From Agarilytica sp045430285 (lineage in GTDB: Bacteria; Pseudomonadota; Gammaproteobacteria; Pseudomonadales; Cellvibrionaceae): a DNA stretch of 64,000 nt. The stretch covers positions 558,001 to 622,000 of the forward strand of contig JAILXV010000002.1 in the NCBI GenBank assembly GCA_045430285.1, written 5' to 3'. The notes below the pieces were generated by a model. It was not told where the DNA came from, did no database searches, and worked only from the letters and a program-made list of their open reading frames with translations. Positions 25,507-34,992 of the stretch are shown here, one piece after another (the first letter of the stretch is position 1; each line of letters starts with the position of its first letter). Both the position numbers and the translations under genes were made by a program.

Positions 25507-26241
25507 TTACGGGATGGCGATACCAACCTCAAGCGCTTCAAACCAATCCAAAAATCGTGTGACATTCTCTCCTTTAAAAATACGTCCATGCTGTGGCGCC
25601 ATCATTTCGATATCCAATTCCCTTACTCGCCGTACCCAATCATTTTTTGCTCGGTTAGACGGCATCCAGCGCTGATGAAACTTCTCCATTTTTGGAATGT
25701 GCTCATCAAAATCTTTCACATATAGCGGCGCCTCAACATCTTCCAACGCAGCCCCCACATCACCGCTCATTAATAACTTGGCCTCTGGGTCATACACATG
25801 AAAATTGCCTGACGCGTGCAGGTAATGCGCCGGAATAAGCTGAAGATTAGCAGTGCCGATCGATAGCTCGCCGCCTTCGTCCGGAATTGAATTATAAGTA
25901 ATACTGTTCATTCCAAAGTGACGAATAAACCCTTCCCACAACCATGGCGCATGCAATGTACAATTAGGGATCGCTTTATCCCACAAGCCTAAAGACGAAA
26001 TGATATCGGGATCTTGGTGTGACGCAAACAGATCGGTAATCTGCTCAATCGGCACATGATGTAACACCGCCGTTAACATTGGGGCGAATAACTCAATGCC
26101 ACCAGGATCCAAAAGAATCGCTCGATTACCGCTTTTAACCATATATTGATTCGTATCGATTACATGCTCGGGCTTTTCCTCATCACGACCAAACATAATC
26201 CATTCAGTGTTACGTGTTTCAGCAATCTTTGTCGCTTTCAT
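25507..26241 (-). CDS. ODP-type metallo-beta-lactamase fold protein (possible oxygen or redox sensor)
   Basis: 244 residues. The metal-ligand pattern follows flavodiiron and oxygen-binding diiron protein (ODP) domains rather than hydrolases: 'FASHQDPDI' (HXDXD), 'PAHYLHASGNFHVYDPEAK', 'LLMSGDVG' and 'MAPQHGRIF'. There is no flavodoxin domain, so it cannot be a complete flavodiiron protein. The start lies 4 bases after the stop of a chemoreceptor-like gene, so the two form an operon. The ODP of Treponema denticola acts with chemotaxis proteins in oxygen sensing; a similar role here is inferred. Confidence 0.7.
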   Translation of the reverse strand: MKATKIAETRNTEWIMFGRDEEKPEHVIDTNQYMVKSGNRAILLDPGGIELFAPMLTAVLHHVPIEQITDLFASHQDPDIISSLGLWDKAIPNCTLHAPWLWEGFIRHFGMNSITYNSIPDEGGELSIGTANLQLIPAHYLHASGNFHVYDPEAKLLMSGDVGAALEDVEAPLYVKDFDEHIPKMEKFHQRWMPSNRAKNDWVRRVRELDIEMMAPQHGRIFKGENVTRFLDWFEALEVGIAIP

Positions 26242-26245
26242 GACC

Positions 26246-26848
26246 TTACGCTTTTGCCTCGTCTAATATTTTTTCCGCTTTAAATATTTGATTTTTAATT
26301 TCGGTGGACGCTTGCTCTAAATCTTCTGCTATCACTTCTAACGACCGCTGAAAATCACCAGACTGAGATGCCTCGATTTTGGAGGTACTGACGATAATAG
26401 CGGACGCTCTAATTTGCCGTTTACTTTCCACAAGCTCACTCGTTAATTGTTCAAGCAGTGCAGTAAATTGCTGGTTAAAATCTCTAATCGTCTTATCTGT
26501 CGTATCAATGGCATCTGCAATGGAGGATAAGTGTGGTGCCGTTACTCCTCGCTCCCTTACCCGATTAAAATCTCGCTGCGCAATTTCAGCGCGGACTTTA
26601 TCCGTCGCAATTCTTGAGATATTTACCGCAATTTGATTAATACGTTCTGAACTTGCAATCGTTGCCTTCGACAGTTCCTCAATGAAATCCGTAATGGCCG
26701 TAAACCCCGCTGCCTGCATGCCCGCGCGAACGGTAATGGCTCGAGCATTTTTAGATGTCAATGAAATACGTTTCGCGACCTCCGTCGCGAAATATAAATG
26801 CGCGGATATTCGCGCTGATTTCACAAATATCGGCTGTTCATCTGCCAT
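26246..26848 (-). CDS. Small soluble chemoreceptor-like protein
   Basis: 200 residues, almost all helical or coiled coil, no signal peptide or membrane segment. Residues around 30-65 ('SKNARAITVRAGMQAAGFTA', then ITDFIEELSKAT) look like a shortened methyl-accepting signalling hairpin, with 'RAG..GF..I...IEELS' in place of the canonical tip. The conserved Glu-rich CheA-contact tip is not complete. The ATG at 26848 has GTGAGG about 7 bases upstream; the frame to 26911 adds 21 unlikely residues. Its partner gene, 4 bases downstream, encodes an ODP-like diiron protein. Likely a sensor or signal adaptor. Confidence 0.55.
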   Translation of the reverse strand: MADEQPIFVKSARISAHLYFATEVAKRISLTSKNARAITVRAGMQAAGFTAITDFIEELSKATIASSERINQIAVNISRIATDKVRAEIAQRDFNRVRERGVTAPHLSSIADAIDTTDKTIRDFNQQFTALLEQLTSELVESKRQIRASAIIVSTSKIEASQSGDFQRSLEVIAEDLEQASTEIKNQIFKAEKILDEAKA

Positions 26849-27090
26849 AAAGGGCCTCACCACTTTCGGATATGGTGCTTTGTTCGAGCCGAGGAATAGA
26901 GCGCAGCCCAAAGATAAAACCGATAGCCCCGAAGAGCTATGAGCACAGAGTTAAGTATAGACATTAAAACGTGATAAAAACGGCGCGCAGGGGCGTACCA
27001 ACTAATGAGAAGCATTAATTGGCCTCAAGTAGAAATCTGTTGACTCACATCAAACGAAATCAAGCAGGATGAACCCAGAAAGGACTTCTC

Positions 27091-27975
27091 TTACTCTTTT
27101 ATGAGTGAAGGCGCCTTTTCATTATCGACCCGCTTATCGATAACGCCTTTATCGGGCTTTTGATCAGACTGAGATCCAGGATGAGTCAGTTGCTCGGCGC
27201 CATTGCTCCACCCTTGTAAACCCAACACAATTTTTTCAAACGTCTTCATGACTTCCTCTGCATTGGGGTAACTTCTATTTAAAACAATATGTAAATCTAA
27301 TTCTCTCAACACATCAAACTGTGTAATCACCTGTAAACTTTCGCCTTCACTTCGAACGGCGGGGCCATCATAGTCCAACAGATAATCGGCTCTTTTAGCC
27401 GCTAACAAAGAAAACGCCGAGCGATGAGACGGCGCCACGACTTTTTCAATATTGTTTTTTTCGTCTTCAAGATATGCACCTAAATCACTGTAGCGATAAC
27501 CGTGTAACACGATGAGCTTTTTGTTATTCAGCTCCTCGATACTGGTAAGTTTGGCTGTTTCCGGTCGTCGGAAAACCCCCAATTGAATTCGATGCGCAGG
27601 TAGCTGACTGCTAATACAGCAGTCATCGATCGAGGGGGTTTTCACTATCACGCTAAAATTTGCTGTGCCATTTTTAAGATTACGAAGCATACGCGTCACC
27701 GGTGTGCGCACAACCCGCATCGGTATCCCCGCTTCAGCAGCCAGTGTTTTGGCAAGGTGTAAAATAGGCGTAAGGACATCGGCACGCTGGCCTGGCTCTA
27801 TCTCAAAAGTCTTATCTTCCTGGTAGGCATATACCAGTTCTTCTAGAGCGACTTGAGCATCAGCAACTGGGAAATAGAAGAACGCACACCCATAAATCAC
27901 AAAAATGCAACCCAGGGCAACTCTGTGACAAAGATAGCGTCGAAAAATAGCAGGCACAGTCAAATGAAATACCAT
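27091..27975 (-). CDS. Periplasmic solute-binding-like protein (SBP_bac_3 type)
   Basis: 294 residues with an N-terminal hydrophobic signal or anchor ('VALGCIFVIYGCAFFYFPVADA'). The body resembles extracellular solute-binding family 3: 'TPVTRMLRNLKNGTANFSVI', 'LTSIEELNNKKLIVLHGYRY', 'FSLLAAKRADYLLDY'. No permease or ATPase gene is adjacent, as with many orphan family-3 proteins in marine gammaproteobacteria. The last 35 residues are polar. The ATG at 27975 was preferred over a GTG one codon earlier. Ligand unknown. Confidence 0.6.
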   Translation of the reverse strand: MVFHLTVPAIFRRYLCHRVALGCIFVIYGCAFFYFPVADAQVALEELVYAYQEDKTFEIEPGQRADVLTPILHLAKTLAAEAGIPMRVVRTPVTRMLRNLKNGTANFSVIVKTPSIDDCCISSQLPAHRIQLGVFRRPETAKLTSIEELNNKKLIVLHGYRYSDLGAYLEDEKNNIEKVVAPSHRSAFSLLAAKRADYLLDYDGPAVRSEGESLQVITQFDVLRELDLHIVLNRSYPNAEEVMKTFEKIVLGLQGWSNGAEQLTHPGSQSDQKPDKGVIDKRVDNEKAPSLIKE

Positions 27976-28182
27976 CACAATGAAGTGGCTTAATGAGCCG
28001 CTTTCACAATTGGTTTGTTAAGATGATCAAAAACCAGCCGAAAACAACCAGCACATCACTTAACAGTATAGCAGCAGCACAGAGAAAAACGCGCCACAAG
28101 CACTACGATATTCTTTCTGGATAAAGTCAAACCGAGAGTATTAAGGTAGTTAGCGGGAATAGAAAAGAGAGAGAGAAGCGAC

Positions 28183-28213
28183 CACCCTCCCACTCAATAA
28201 AGCCGGAGGGGGT
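28183..28213. terminator. Hairpin after the outer-membrane barrel gene
   Basis: CCCTCC (28185-28190) pairs with GGAGGG (28205-28210), with further G/C possible, about 14 bases past the stop at 28227. The T-run (TTTT) lies on the plus-strand side, so direction is uncertain. Confidence 0.35.
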
Positions 28214-28226
28214 TTTATGGGAAACG

Positions 28227-28817
28227 TTAGAATCTAAAACCAGCAGAAATAGACATATTCTTCACTTCATGATCCACAGATACATCAAATAAAGAGGCGT
28301 CCATACTACTAACAGTATACTCGGCACCGATCATTGCAGATTCACCAATTTTATAGCTCACGCCAACACCGTAGTAGAGGTCCGTACCGCTATCGTCGGC
28401 CTTAGCCACCAATCCTTCACCAAAAAACGAATCATAATATTCATAATCCAAGCTCCAGCTCGCCAATCCAATTCGACCGTCAATTGAAAACCCGCTCTCA
28501 AATGGGATACTTGCCTTCGCACCAAGATTAACAGCAGTTGACTTCATAACCTCATCAATATTGTCGCCAAAAGAATCGACGTAAGAATCTTTGGCTTCTC
28601 CGTAATTAAAATAGGCTAACTCAAATGAGATGTAATCGTTAAGACTAAAGGCCCCTCGAAGACCAATAGAAGTATCAGACTCCGATACGGACGGAAAGCC
28701 GCTGACCTCCAAAGTTTGCTTTGCGCTGCCTAAAATGAGCTCACCAGACATATTGCTTTCTGATACTGCAGGCAAAGCTGATAAAGACAAAACAGCTCCT
28801 AAAATATATTTTTTCAT
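28227..28817 (-). CDS. Outer-membrane beta-barrel protein
   Basis: 196 residues. The signal peptide (MKKYILGAVLSLSALPAVSE) is followed by alternating strands with the pattern of an 8-stranded barrel ('GLRGAFSLNDYISFELAYFN', 'FSIDGRIGLASWSLDYEYYD', 'DLYYGVGVSYKIGESAMIGA'). It ends with an aromatic residue (SISAGFRF), as expected for BAM recognition. It resembles the small OmpA-like/OmpW-like barrels and is similar in size and layout to the barrel gene at 633. Single gene; function unknown. Confidence 0.7.
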   Translation of the reverse strand: MKKYILGAVLSLSALPAVSESNMSGELILGSAKQTLEVSGFPSVSESDTSIGLRGAFSLNDYISFELAYFNYGEAKDSYVDSFGDNIDEVMKSTAVNLGAKASIPFESGFSIDGRIGLASWSLDYEYYDSFFGEGLVAKADDSGTDLYYGVGVSYKIGESAMIGAEYTVSSMDASLFDVSVDHEVKNMSISAGFRF

Positions 28818-29185
28818 TCCTATGATCCCTTTATAAAATATTCATGTTTTCGCCTCCAGCGACGACCCGTCGCCGAGCGCAGGCATACTAAGGTTTTTCA
28901 ATCCTAGGTGTCAAGATGAGTAGATATAGGCAAAACAAGCAAGCCGGCGGCAACCCAAATAGCCTGAAATGGAAGGTTCAACTACTTCATCATTCATCTT
29001 CACTCTTACCTTAAGGCTCTTCAATATAGTAAATCGGACCTGAACGATGAGACGTTATCGTACTTGAATACCAAACCTCACTCCAACCTAAATAGAACGT
29101 GATTAGGAGTTAGTGGTATCCTAGCACCACGATAAGTTGCACCTAATTTAGCTCGCATGAGATGTAAAACTAACAGAGAATCAAT
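28818..29185. other. Divergent intergenic region before maeB
   Basis: About 370 bases between two divergent genes; promoters for both are expected. No gene or clear operator was recognised. Confidence 0.35.
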
Positions 29186-31471
29186 ATGCCAGACGAGAGT
29201 CAAAATCCGCCCCGCCACCCTGCTTTGGACTACCACGAATTCCCCAAGCCCGGAAAACTCGAAATCCGTGCGACCAAACCACTTGCTAACGGCCAAGATT
29301 TGGCAAGGGCATACTCCCCAGGCGTGGCCGAAGCCTGCCAAGAAATCGTCACTTCGCCATCTGCAGCTTCAAAATATACGGCGCGCGGCAATTTAGTGGC
29401 GGTTGTCAGTAACGGCTCCGCCGTGCTTGGCCTAGGTAATATCGGCCCATTGGCCTCCAAACCTGTCATGGAAGGAAAAGCGGTTCTCTTTAAAAAGTTT
29501 GCCAACATTGACTGCTTCGATATTGAAGTCAATGAAACCGACCCAGAAAAACTCGCAGACATCGTCACCTCGTTGGAGCCGACTTTCGGCGCAATCAATT
29601 TAGAAGATATTAAAGCGCCAGATTGTTTTATCGTTGAAAAACTCTGCCGCGAACGTATGAATATTCCCGTCTTCCACGACGATCAACACGGTACCGCCAT
29701 TGTCGTTGGTGCAGCAGCTACAAACGCACTGCATGTCGCGGGTAAGAAGTTTGAAGATATAAAAGTCGTTTCCACTGGCGGCGGCGCAGCAGGTATCGCT
29801 TGCTTAAACATGCTCGTAAAACTTGGCGTCAAACGCGAAAACATTTGGCTATGCGATATAGAAGGTCTTGTATACGAAGGCCGCACCTCTCAAATGACCG
29901 AACAAAAAGCGGCGTTTTCACAAAAGAGTGATCTGCGCACACTGGACCAAGTGATTGATAACGCCGATCTCTTCCTTGGGCTTTCTGGCCCAGGTGTTTT
30001 AAAACCTGAGATGGTAAAAAAGATGTCCAAGCAACCCATTGTGTTTGCCTTGGCCAACCCGACACCGGAAATCATGCCCGATCAAGTGCGTGAAGCCTGC
30101 CCCGATGCCATTATTGCCACAGGGCGCTCCGACTTCCCAAACCAAGTCAATAACGTTCTCTGTTTCCCTTTTATTTTTCGTGGCGCACTTGACGTTGGCG
30201 CAACCGAAATTAACGATGCAATGGAAGTGGGTTGCGTAGAAGGCATCGCGGCATTAGCACGTGCATCAACGAGTGCGGAAGCCGCAGCCGCCTACAAAGG
30301 CGAAAACCTAAAATTTGGTGTTGATTACCTCATTCCGAAACCTTTCGACCCTCGTCTACTGGCCACCGTTGCAGGTGCAGTGGCAAAAGCAGGCATGGAA
30401 ACAGGCGTCGCCACAAAACCGATAAACGATTTAGAAGCCTATAAAGAAACGCTAAACCGTTCAGTATTTAAATCCGCATTAATTATGCGTCCAGTATTCG
30501 AAGCTGCACGCAGCGCTGAACGGCGTGTTATTTTTGCCGAAGGTGAAAACGAACGCGTGTTACGTGCCGCCCAAGAAATTAAAGAAGAAATGCACCGTAA
30601 ACCAATTTTAATCGGTCGACCTGAAGTTGTAGAAAGTCGCTGCGAACGTTTTGGTTTAGATATTAAAATCGATCGCGATTTTGATTTGATTAATCCCGAG
30701 AACGATAAACGATTTAGAGATTATTGGAGTAGCTATCACGAGCTCATGCAACGCCGTGGTGTAACGCCAGATCTTGCGAAAGCCATCATGCGCACCAATA
30801 CAACCGCCATTGCGGCTATTGCTGTTCAACGTGGTGATGCCGACAGTATGATTTGCGGTACCTTTGGTCAATTCCTCTGGCATCTAAACTATATTGAACA
30901 AATTCTTGGTTCGAATGAATTACACCCGCAGGGATCACTGTCATTAATGCTGATCGAAAGCGGCCCGCTATTTATTGCTGATTCACATGTTTATTCAGAA
31001 CCAACTCCCGATCAAATTGCCAGTATTGCCATTGGCGCAGCTAGACACGTGCGTCGCTTCGGCCTGACACCACGTATCGCATTTTGCTCACAATCACAAT
31101 TCGGCAACATGCAATCCAACTCTGGGCGCACCATGCGCGAGGCAATTGGCCTTTTAGACGCAGAACCCCGTAACTTCTGTTATGAAGGTGAAATGACGCT
31201 AGATCTTGCCCTCGATCCTAAACTGCGCAGCCGTATTTACCCTAATGCACGTTTCAGTGAACCGGCAAATGTGCTCATCTTTGCCAATGCCGACGCCGCA
31301 AATGCCACACGAAATATTTTGAAAATGGCAGCAAGCGGCCTCGAAGTCGGCCCAATACTAATGGGCATGGGTAACAAAGCACATATTGTCACGCCATCTA
31401 TCACTGCGCGCGGCTTATTAAATATCGCAGCGCTTGCGGCAACACCAGTAGATAACTACGGGAGAAACTAA
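29186..31471 (+). CDS. maeB: NADP-type malic enzyme with phosphotransacetylase-like domain
   Basis: 761 residues. The N-terminal malic enzyme domain (about 1-430) oxidatively decarboxylates malate to pyruvate; 'RAYSPGVAEACQEI', 'FKKFANIDCFDIEVNETDPE' and 'VVSTGGGAAGIACLNML' mark the active site and the NAD(P) fold. The C-terminal region (about 440-760) is the phosphate acetyltransferase-like domain of MaeB-type enzymes, thought to be regulatory ('RRVIFAEGENERVLRAAQEI', 'MLIESGPLFIADSHVY'). Length matches E. coli MaeB (759). A bidirectional terminator follows. Confidence 0.95.
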   Translation: MPDESQNPPRHPALDYHEFPKPGKLEIRATKPLANGQDLARAYSPGVAEACQEIVTSPSAASKYTARGNLVAVVSNGSAVLGLGNIGPLASKPVMEGKAVLFKKFANIDCFDIEVNETDPEKLADIVTSLEPTFGAINLEDIKAPDCFIVEKLCRERMNIPVFHDDQHGTAIVVGAAATNALHVAGKKFEDIKVVSTGGGAAGIACLNMLVKLGVKRENIWLCDIEGLVYEGRTSQMTEQKAAFSQKSDLRTLDQVIDNADLFLGLSGPGVLKPEMVKKMSKQPIVFALANPTPEIMPDQVREACPDAIIATGRSDFPNQVNNVLCFPFIFRGALDVGATEINDAMEVGCVEGIAALARASTSAEAAAAYKGENLKFGVDYLIPKPFDPRLLATVAGAVAKAGMETGVATKPINDLEAYKETLNRSVFKSALIMRPVFEAARSAERRVIFAEGENERVLRAAQEIKEEMHRKPILIGRPEVVESRCERFGLDIKIDRDFDLINPENDKRFRDYWSSYHELMQRRGVTPDLAKAIMRTNTTAIAAIAVQRGDADSMICGTFGQFLWHLNYIEQILGSNELHPQGSLSLMLIESGPLFIADSHVYSEPTPDQIASIAIGAARHVRRFGLTPRIAFCSQSQFGNMQSNSGRTMREAIGLLDAEPRNFCYEGEMTLDLALDPKLRSRIYPNARFSEPANVLIFANADAANATRNILKMAASGLEVGPILMGMGNKAHIVTPSITARGLLNIAALAATPVDNYGRN

Positions 31472-31506
31472 AAAGAGATAAGAAAGCGGCTAAAAAGAAA
31501 AACCGG

Positions 31507-31540
31507 TACTCGCTCAAATTAAAATTAAGCGAGTATCTTT
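31507..31540. terminator. Bidirectional terminator between maeB and DMT exporter
   Basis: TACTCGCT (31507-31514) pairs with AGCGAGTA (31528-31535), followed by TCTTTATTTTA. The AT-rich loop allows extra pairing. It lies between converging genes. Confidence 0.65.
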
Positions 31541-31552
31541 ATTTTAAACGAT

Positions 31553-32440
31553 TTACTGCGATGATCTTCGCATCAAAATTTGTGGCTTTTTAAACCCGCC
31601 CGTCGACAAGGCAATCCCCACCAAAATTAACACTCCGCCAAACATCATCGAAATAGAAATCATCTCACCTAAAAAGATATATCCCCACAACACCCCAAAC
31701 AAAGGAATAAGGTAAGTCACAGCGATCGACTTTGTTACACCAAAGGTTTGTATTAAACGGAGATACAAAACAAGCGCTATAGCCGTGGACAAAACCGCCA
31801 ACCCCAAGGCACTGCTCCATGCGCCAATACTCGGCGCCTCTGAAGGCCAAAAATACAGTGCGAACGGCAACAGTACAATCGAAGAACCCAACTGACATCC
31901 CGTGGCAACGACCAAAGGCGTCATGTGAGAAAGTCGCAATTTCACATAGGCGCTAGAAGCTGCATATAGAAAAGCTGCCAGCAAAACAGCACCAACAGGT
32001 AAGAAATCCGCAACTCCGTCCAACCCCTGTTCACCAGAAGATAAAATATATACACCACCAAAGCCAATGACCAGCCCCAGCACGCCTACCTTAGTCAATC
32101 TTTCATGTAAGCAAAAAAATGCCACCAAAGCACCGAAGAATGGCGTCACCGCATTTAATATGGACATCGATCCTGCCGACAAGTGGAGGGAGGTAAACGC
32201 AAACAAGCTAAATGGCACTGCAGTGCTAAAAGCACCAAGCAATAGAAAAAGCAGCCAATTCTTCCCAAGCAAGTTAACTTGGCGTGTCGAAATAACAAAG
32301 GGGATCAAGGCTAAAAACGCACAGCCAGTGCGCACGAAAATAATCGGGAAAACCCCAAACTCATGGCTGCTTATGCGTAAGAATAAAAATGAAGTGCCCC
32401 ACAACGCCGCCAGGATCAACAATTGGAGAAACAGCTTCAT
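31553..32440 (-). CDS. EamA/DMT superfamily transporter
   Basis: 295 residues with ten predicted membrane helices in two EamA repeats ('LILAALWGTSFLFLRI' begins the first; 'LLAAFLYAASSAYVKLRL' begins the second). 'GSMSILNAVTPFFGALVAFF' and 'AVTYLIPLFGVLWGYIFLGE' are the conserved helix-4 and helix-9 regions. These proteins export amino acids or other small metabolites across the inner membrane. Substrate cannot be assigned. Single gene. Confidence 0.85.
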   Translation of the reverse strand: MKLFLQLLILAALWGTSFLFLRISSHEFGVFPIIFVRTGCAFLALIPFVISTRQVNLLGKNWLLFLLLGAFSTAVPFSLFAFTSLHLSAGSMSILNAVTPFFGALVAFFCLHERLTKVGVLGLVIGFGGVYILSSGEQGLDGVADFLPVGAVLLAAFLYAASSAYVKLRLSHMTPLVVATGCQLGSSIVLLPFALYFWPSEAPSIGAWSSALGLAVLSTAIALVLYLRLIQTFGVTKSIAVTYLIPLFGVLWGYIFLGEMISISMMFGGVLILVGIALSTGGFKKPQILMRRSSQ

Positions 32441-32594
32441 ACAGCTCTACATCCATATTAAAAATATCTATATTTTGGATCATACAACAATTGGCAAATT
32501 ATATTCACCTTACATTGACCACAGGTTATGATTGCGCCAAAGGGGAACACAAACTGATCTAATCGTATCAATTGACAAAGCATCAAGGACTAAA

Positions 32595-32975
32595 ATGATT
32601 AATACAGCAAAGGAATTCTTTCAGATATACAACGAAACATTTGATAGTGGTGATATGGAAGCTTTTTCAAAGCTCTTTAATGAGCCATTCTTAAGTGTTC
32701 GACCAGACGGGTCGGTGGAGAGTATGACGACCAACAACCTGGCGAAAGACTTTTTCACGAAGGTTTTAGCTCTTTGGAAAAATGAAGGGTACAAGTATTT
32801 TGCCACGAAGGATTACGATGTCACCCCTATCGGCAATAAAAGTATGCTTGTAACGCTTACCTGGGAATTACTTGATAAAAACCGAGCGCTTATTCGCGAG
32901 TGGCGGCAGTCCTACAATTTACTAGATCGTAATGGAGAGTGGAAAGTGATCACATCTACGTTTCATGATGCGTAA
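32595..32975 (+). CDS. NTF2-like/SnoaL-fold protein
   Basis: 126 residues. The fold pattern fits small NTF2-like proteins: an N-terminal helix 'TAKEFFQIYNETFDSGDMEA', the pocket strand 'FLSVRPDGSVESMTTNNLA', and C-terminal strands 'MLVTLTWELLDKNRALIREW' and 'WKVITSTFHDA'. The ATG at 32595 has AAGGA 5 bases upstream; the earlier start at 32532 lacks a site. No ligand or partner is evident. It ends before a strong bidirectional terminator. Confidence 0.65.
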   Translation: MINTAKEFFQIYNETFDSGDMEAFSKLFNEPFLSVRPDGSVESMTTNNLAKDFFTKVLALWKNEGYKYFATKDYDVTPIGNKSMLVTLTWELLDKNRALIREWRQSYNLLDRNGEWKVITSTFHDA

Positions 32976-33192
32976 CTCCCTACAAAACGCCCTTGCGGAT
33001 GAACACTACTAGAAAACATGAAAAATCATATAGGAAATATTTTATGGATCAGGACAAGTATATGGGCATACGCCAATTGCCTTCAGGGTTTAGGACACAA
33101 GTCTGCATAAAAAATTGCTATCTAAACGATTGGAGAAGTACAGAATGTCGAACGAAGGAATAGAAGGGGAATAAGCTCCTAACAAAAAAATA

Positions 33193-33236
33193 AAAAACGC
33201 AGAAACAAAGCCTAAGGCCTCGTTACTGCATTTTTT
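33193..33236. terminator. Bidirectional terminator
   Basis: AAAAAACGCAG (33195-33205 region) pairs with CTGCATTTTTT with one mismatch, with an inner GCCT/GGC stem. The A-run and T-run flank both sides, so it can stop both the NTF2-like gene and the converging PhaZ7-like gene. Confidence 0.7.
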
Positions 33237-33277
33237 CAAAAGGCCCACAGAAAAGTGAGCCGATTTAAACCCAACAA

Positions 33278-34258
33278 CTAATTCGTTGCGTGATCATGCA
33301 CCATTCGGTATTGATAATAAGCCGTTCGACTCTTCAAACCAAGATGACCATACGGCACGCTACTAAATTTCTTTTGGCCGGTTTGACCAGGAATTTGACA
33401 GGTGTTTTTAAACCAAACAATACAGCCACCACCAACAACTTGATCGACAGTAGACCAGATAGAATAACGGTAACTACCTTCATAACGCGAACTGCTGTTT
33501 AGTTCTTCCAAGAAATCAGAAACACCGTATACACGCCACCAAAGCATATAACCTGGGTAGAATCCATTAGTTGAACCACAACCTGGTGTTGTAGGCCCCG
33601 TCAGATAACAACTCGCTAAACCTCTATTACCTCCAGCGATGCCAACAAAAGTATCGACACTGTTCTTAAGACTAGGCCCAAGATAATATGAGCCGCCGGC
33701 TAGCATATCACTGGCCCAGCCACCCTTGATCGCTTTACGAGCCAATGTAACGCCCATGCTGTGACCAATAATATCGACCTTATCTGCACCGGTATAATCT
33801 TTAACGGCTTCAACTAAACTGCGTATGCGAGTTAAATACTCTTTCGAATGGTAATTAAACGCCGCAGTTAATGCTGAACCACTGCCGTAAGTTGTGCAAT
33901 ACAGTTCAGATGAGCGGTAGCCTCTTGATTCAAAGTATTCGACAGAGTCTTCCCAACCACCGATTAATCCGTCCAGGCAACGATCACCATTACCATGAAC
34001 GAAAATCACTGGCTGCTTGGACGCGCAATCTGAGCTCGACACTTTACCGCCAAAACTGCCACCATCAAGATCGTCACGTGTTAAGCCGTAGCGATCATAA
34101 CCATAAGCATCGAGCCAGTTTTGAAAATCGGAAGTGAAACCAGGCGCAACCGTATTACCCTGGGTAGAGGAACAATTAGCCGCAAACGCATTTGCGCCGG
34201 CTAACATGAAAATCAACAGTAACGTTATCTTGCTACCTTGCTGAAGGAGTACATTCAT
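33278..34258 (-). CDS. Secreted PhaZ7-like polyester depolymerase/lipase
   Basis: 326 residues. Signal peptide cleaved near ANAFA. 'KQPVIFVHGNGD' (oxyanion region), the lipase box GHSMG (nucleophile S167), 'YTGADKVDIIGHSMGVTLA' and 'GIAGGNRGLASCYLTGP' follow the pattern I recall for Paucimonas lemoignei PhaZ7, an extracellular depolymerase of amorphous PHB, and for class 2 lipases. Several Cys pairs suit a secreted enzyme. A late His in 'VPYGHLGLKS' could complete the triad. It stands alone. A triacylglycerol esterase is the main alternative. Confidence 0.7.
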   Translation of the reverse strand: MNVLLQQGSKITLLLIFMLAGANAFAANCSSTQGNTVAPGFTSDFQNWLDAYGYDRYGLTRDDLDGGSFGGKVSSSDCASKQPVIFVHGNGDRCLDGLIGGWEDSVEYFESRGYRSSELYCTTYGSGSALTAAFNYHSKEYLTRIRSLVEAVKDYTGADKVDIIGHSMGVTLARKAIKGGWASDMLAGGSYYLGPSLKNSVDTFVGIAGGNRGLASCYLTGPTTPGCGSTNGFYPGYMLWWRVYGVSDFLEELNSSSRYEGSYRYSIWSTVDQVVGGGCIVWFKNTCQIPGQTGQKKFSSVPYGHLGLKSRTAYYQYRMVHDHATN

Positions 34259-34677
34259 GGGGATTTCTCTTATTATTAATTATTAGGTGTCTTACATATG
34301 GATATATGGAGCGCCGTAGCCAGTTAAATTCACAACCAAACCTTATCAGCTGGGTCAATTTAAAAAGGTCAAGACTCAACATCCATTTCAACAGTATGGC
34401 GACTTCAAAAATTTCGTATATGACATTAACGTGCAAGCAAACAGGACAGTTTCGCTCTTATAACGAGGCTGTGAGCGCCATCACACTCGCATGGCACCCT
34501 TCCTGCTTCAGCTAAGGTCGCTAGAATAAGCCTCTAATACTGCGGTTTTTTCGCGGGTTTTGCTAAAGAACAACTGAAAACTATCAGAAGGAATCGCTAT
34601 ACTATGCAGCGCCTATAGGGCATACAATGCCGCCGTGCAAGGTACCAAGCAGTCCAGCGGTATAATCTCAGGAGATA
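34259..34677. other. Intergenic region between PhaZ7-like and CWC genes
   Basis: About 420 bases between divergent genes. I see no gene; open frames here are short and have no family features. Promoters for both sides are expected. Confidence 0.35.
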
Positions 34678-34899
34678 ATGTTGAGTAACCAGAACGACGA
34701 TATCGCGCAGAACCTATGCCCGATATGCAATAACGACAATGCCTGCGGGAATCCATCCTGCGATGGTGACACAACGGCATGCTGGTGTAAGCGTACAGAC
34801 ATCACTTTCCCAGAAGGCTTATTACAACAAGTACCCAAAGCGAGCCAGGGAAAAGTGTGTATTTGCCAGTCTTGCGCGCTCACATATAATGCGGAATAA
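34678..34899 (+). CDS. Cysteine-rich CWC protein
   Basis: 73 residues with eight Cys: 'LCPICNNDNACG', 'CDGDTTACWCKR' and 'VCICQSCA'. The CWC motif gives its name to a small family of likely zinc-binding proteins of unknown role. Complete length for the family. An AGGAGA site lies just before the ATG (3 bases), so the next codon, TTG, could also start. It is followed after about 90 bases by the PepSY gene on the same strand. Confidence 0.75.
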   Translation: MLSNQNDDIAQNLCPICNNDNACGNPSCDGDTTACWCKRTDITFPEGLLQQVPKASQGKVCICQSCALTYNAE

Positions 34900-34992
34900 A
34901 ATCTTTAGTGGAATCCTGGTTTTTTATTTTGCTAGGAAAGTACCCTCCTCCCTCGCTTATAAACACCCAAAATATCAGAGAGCTCTAGCATC

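Noticed and set aside
25325..25675. 116-codon plus-strand frame at the end of the ODP-like gene
   Set aside because: Mostly antisense to a well-supported gene, with no recognisable motif.
32067..32531. 154-codon plus-strand frame opposite the DMT exporter
   Set aside because: Basic, low-complexity product antisense to a clear ten-helix transporter; no ribosome-binding site.
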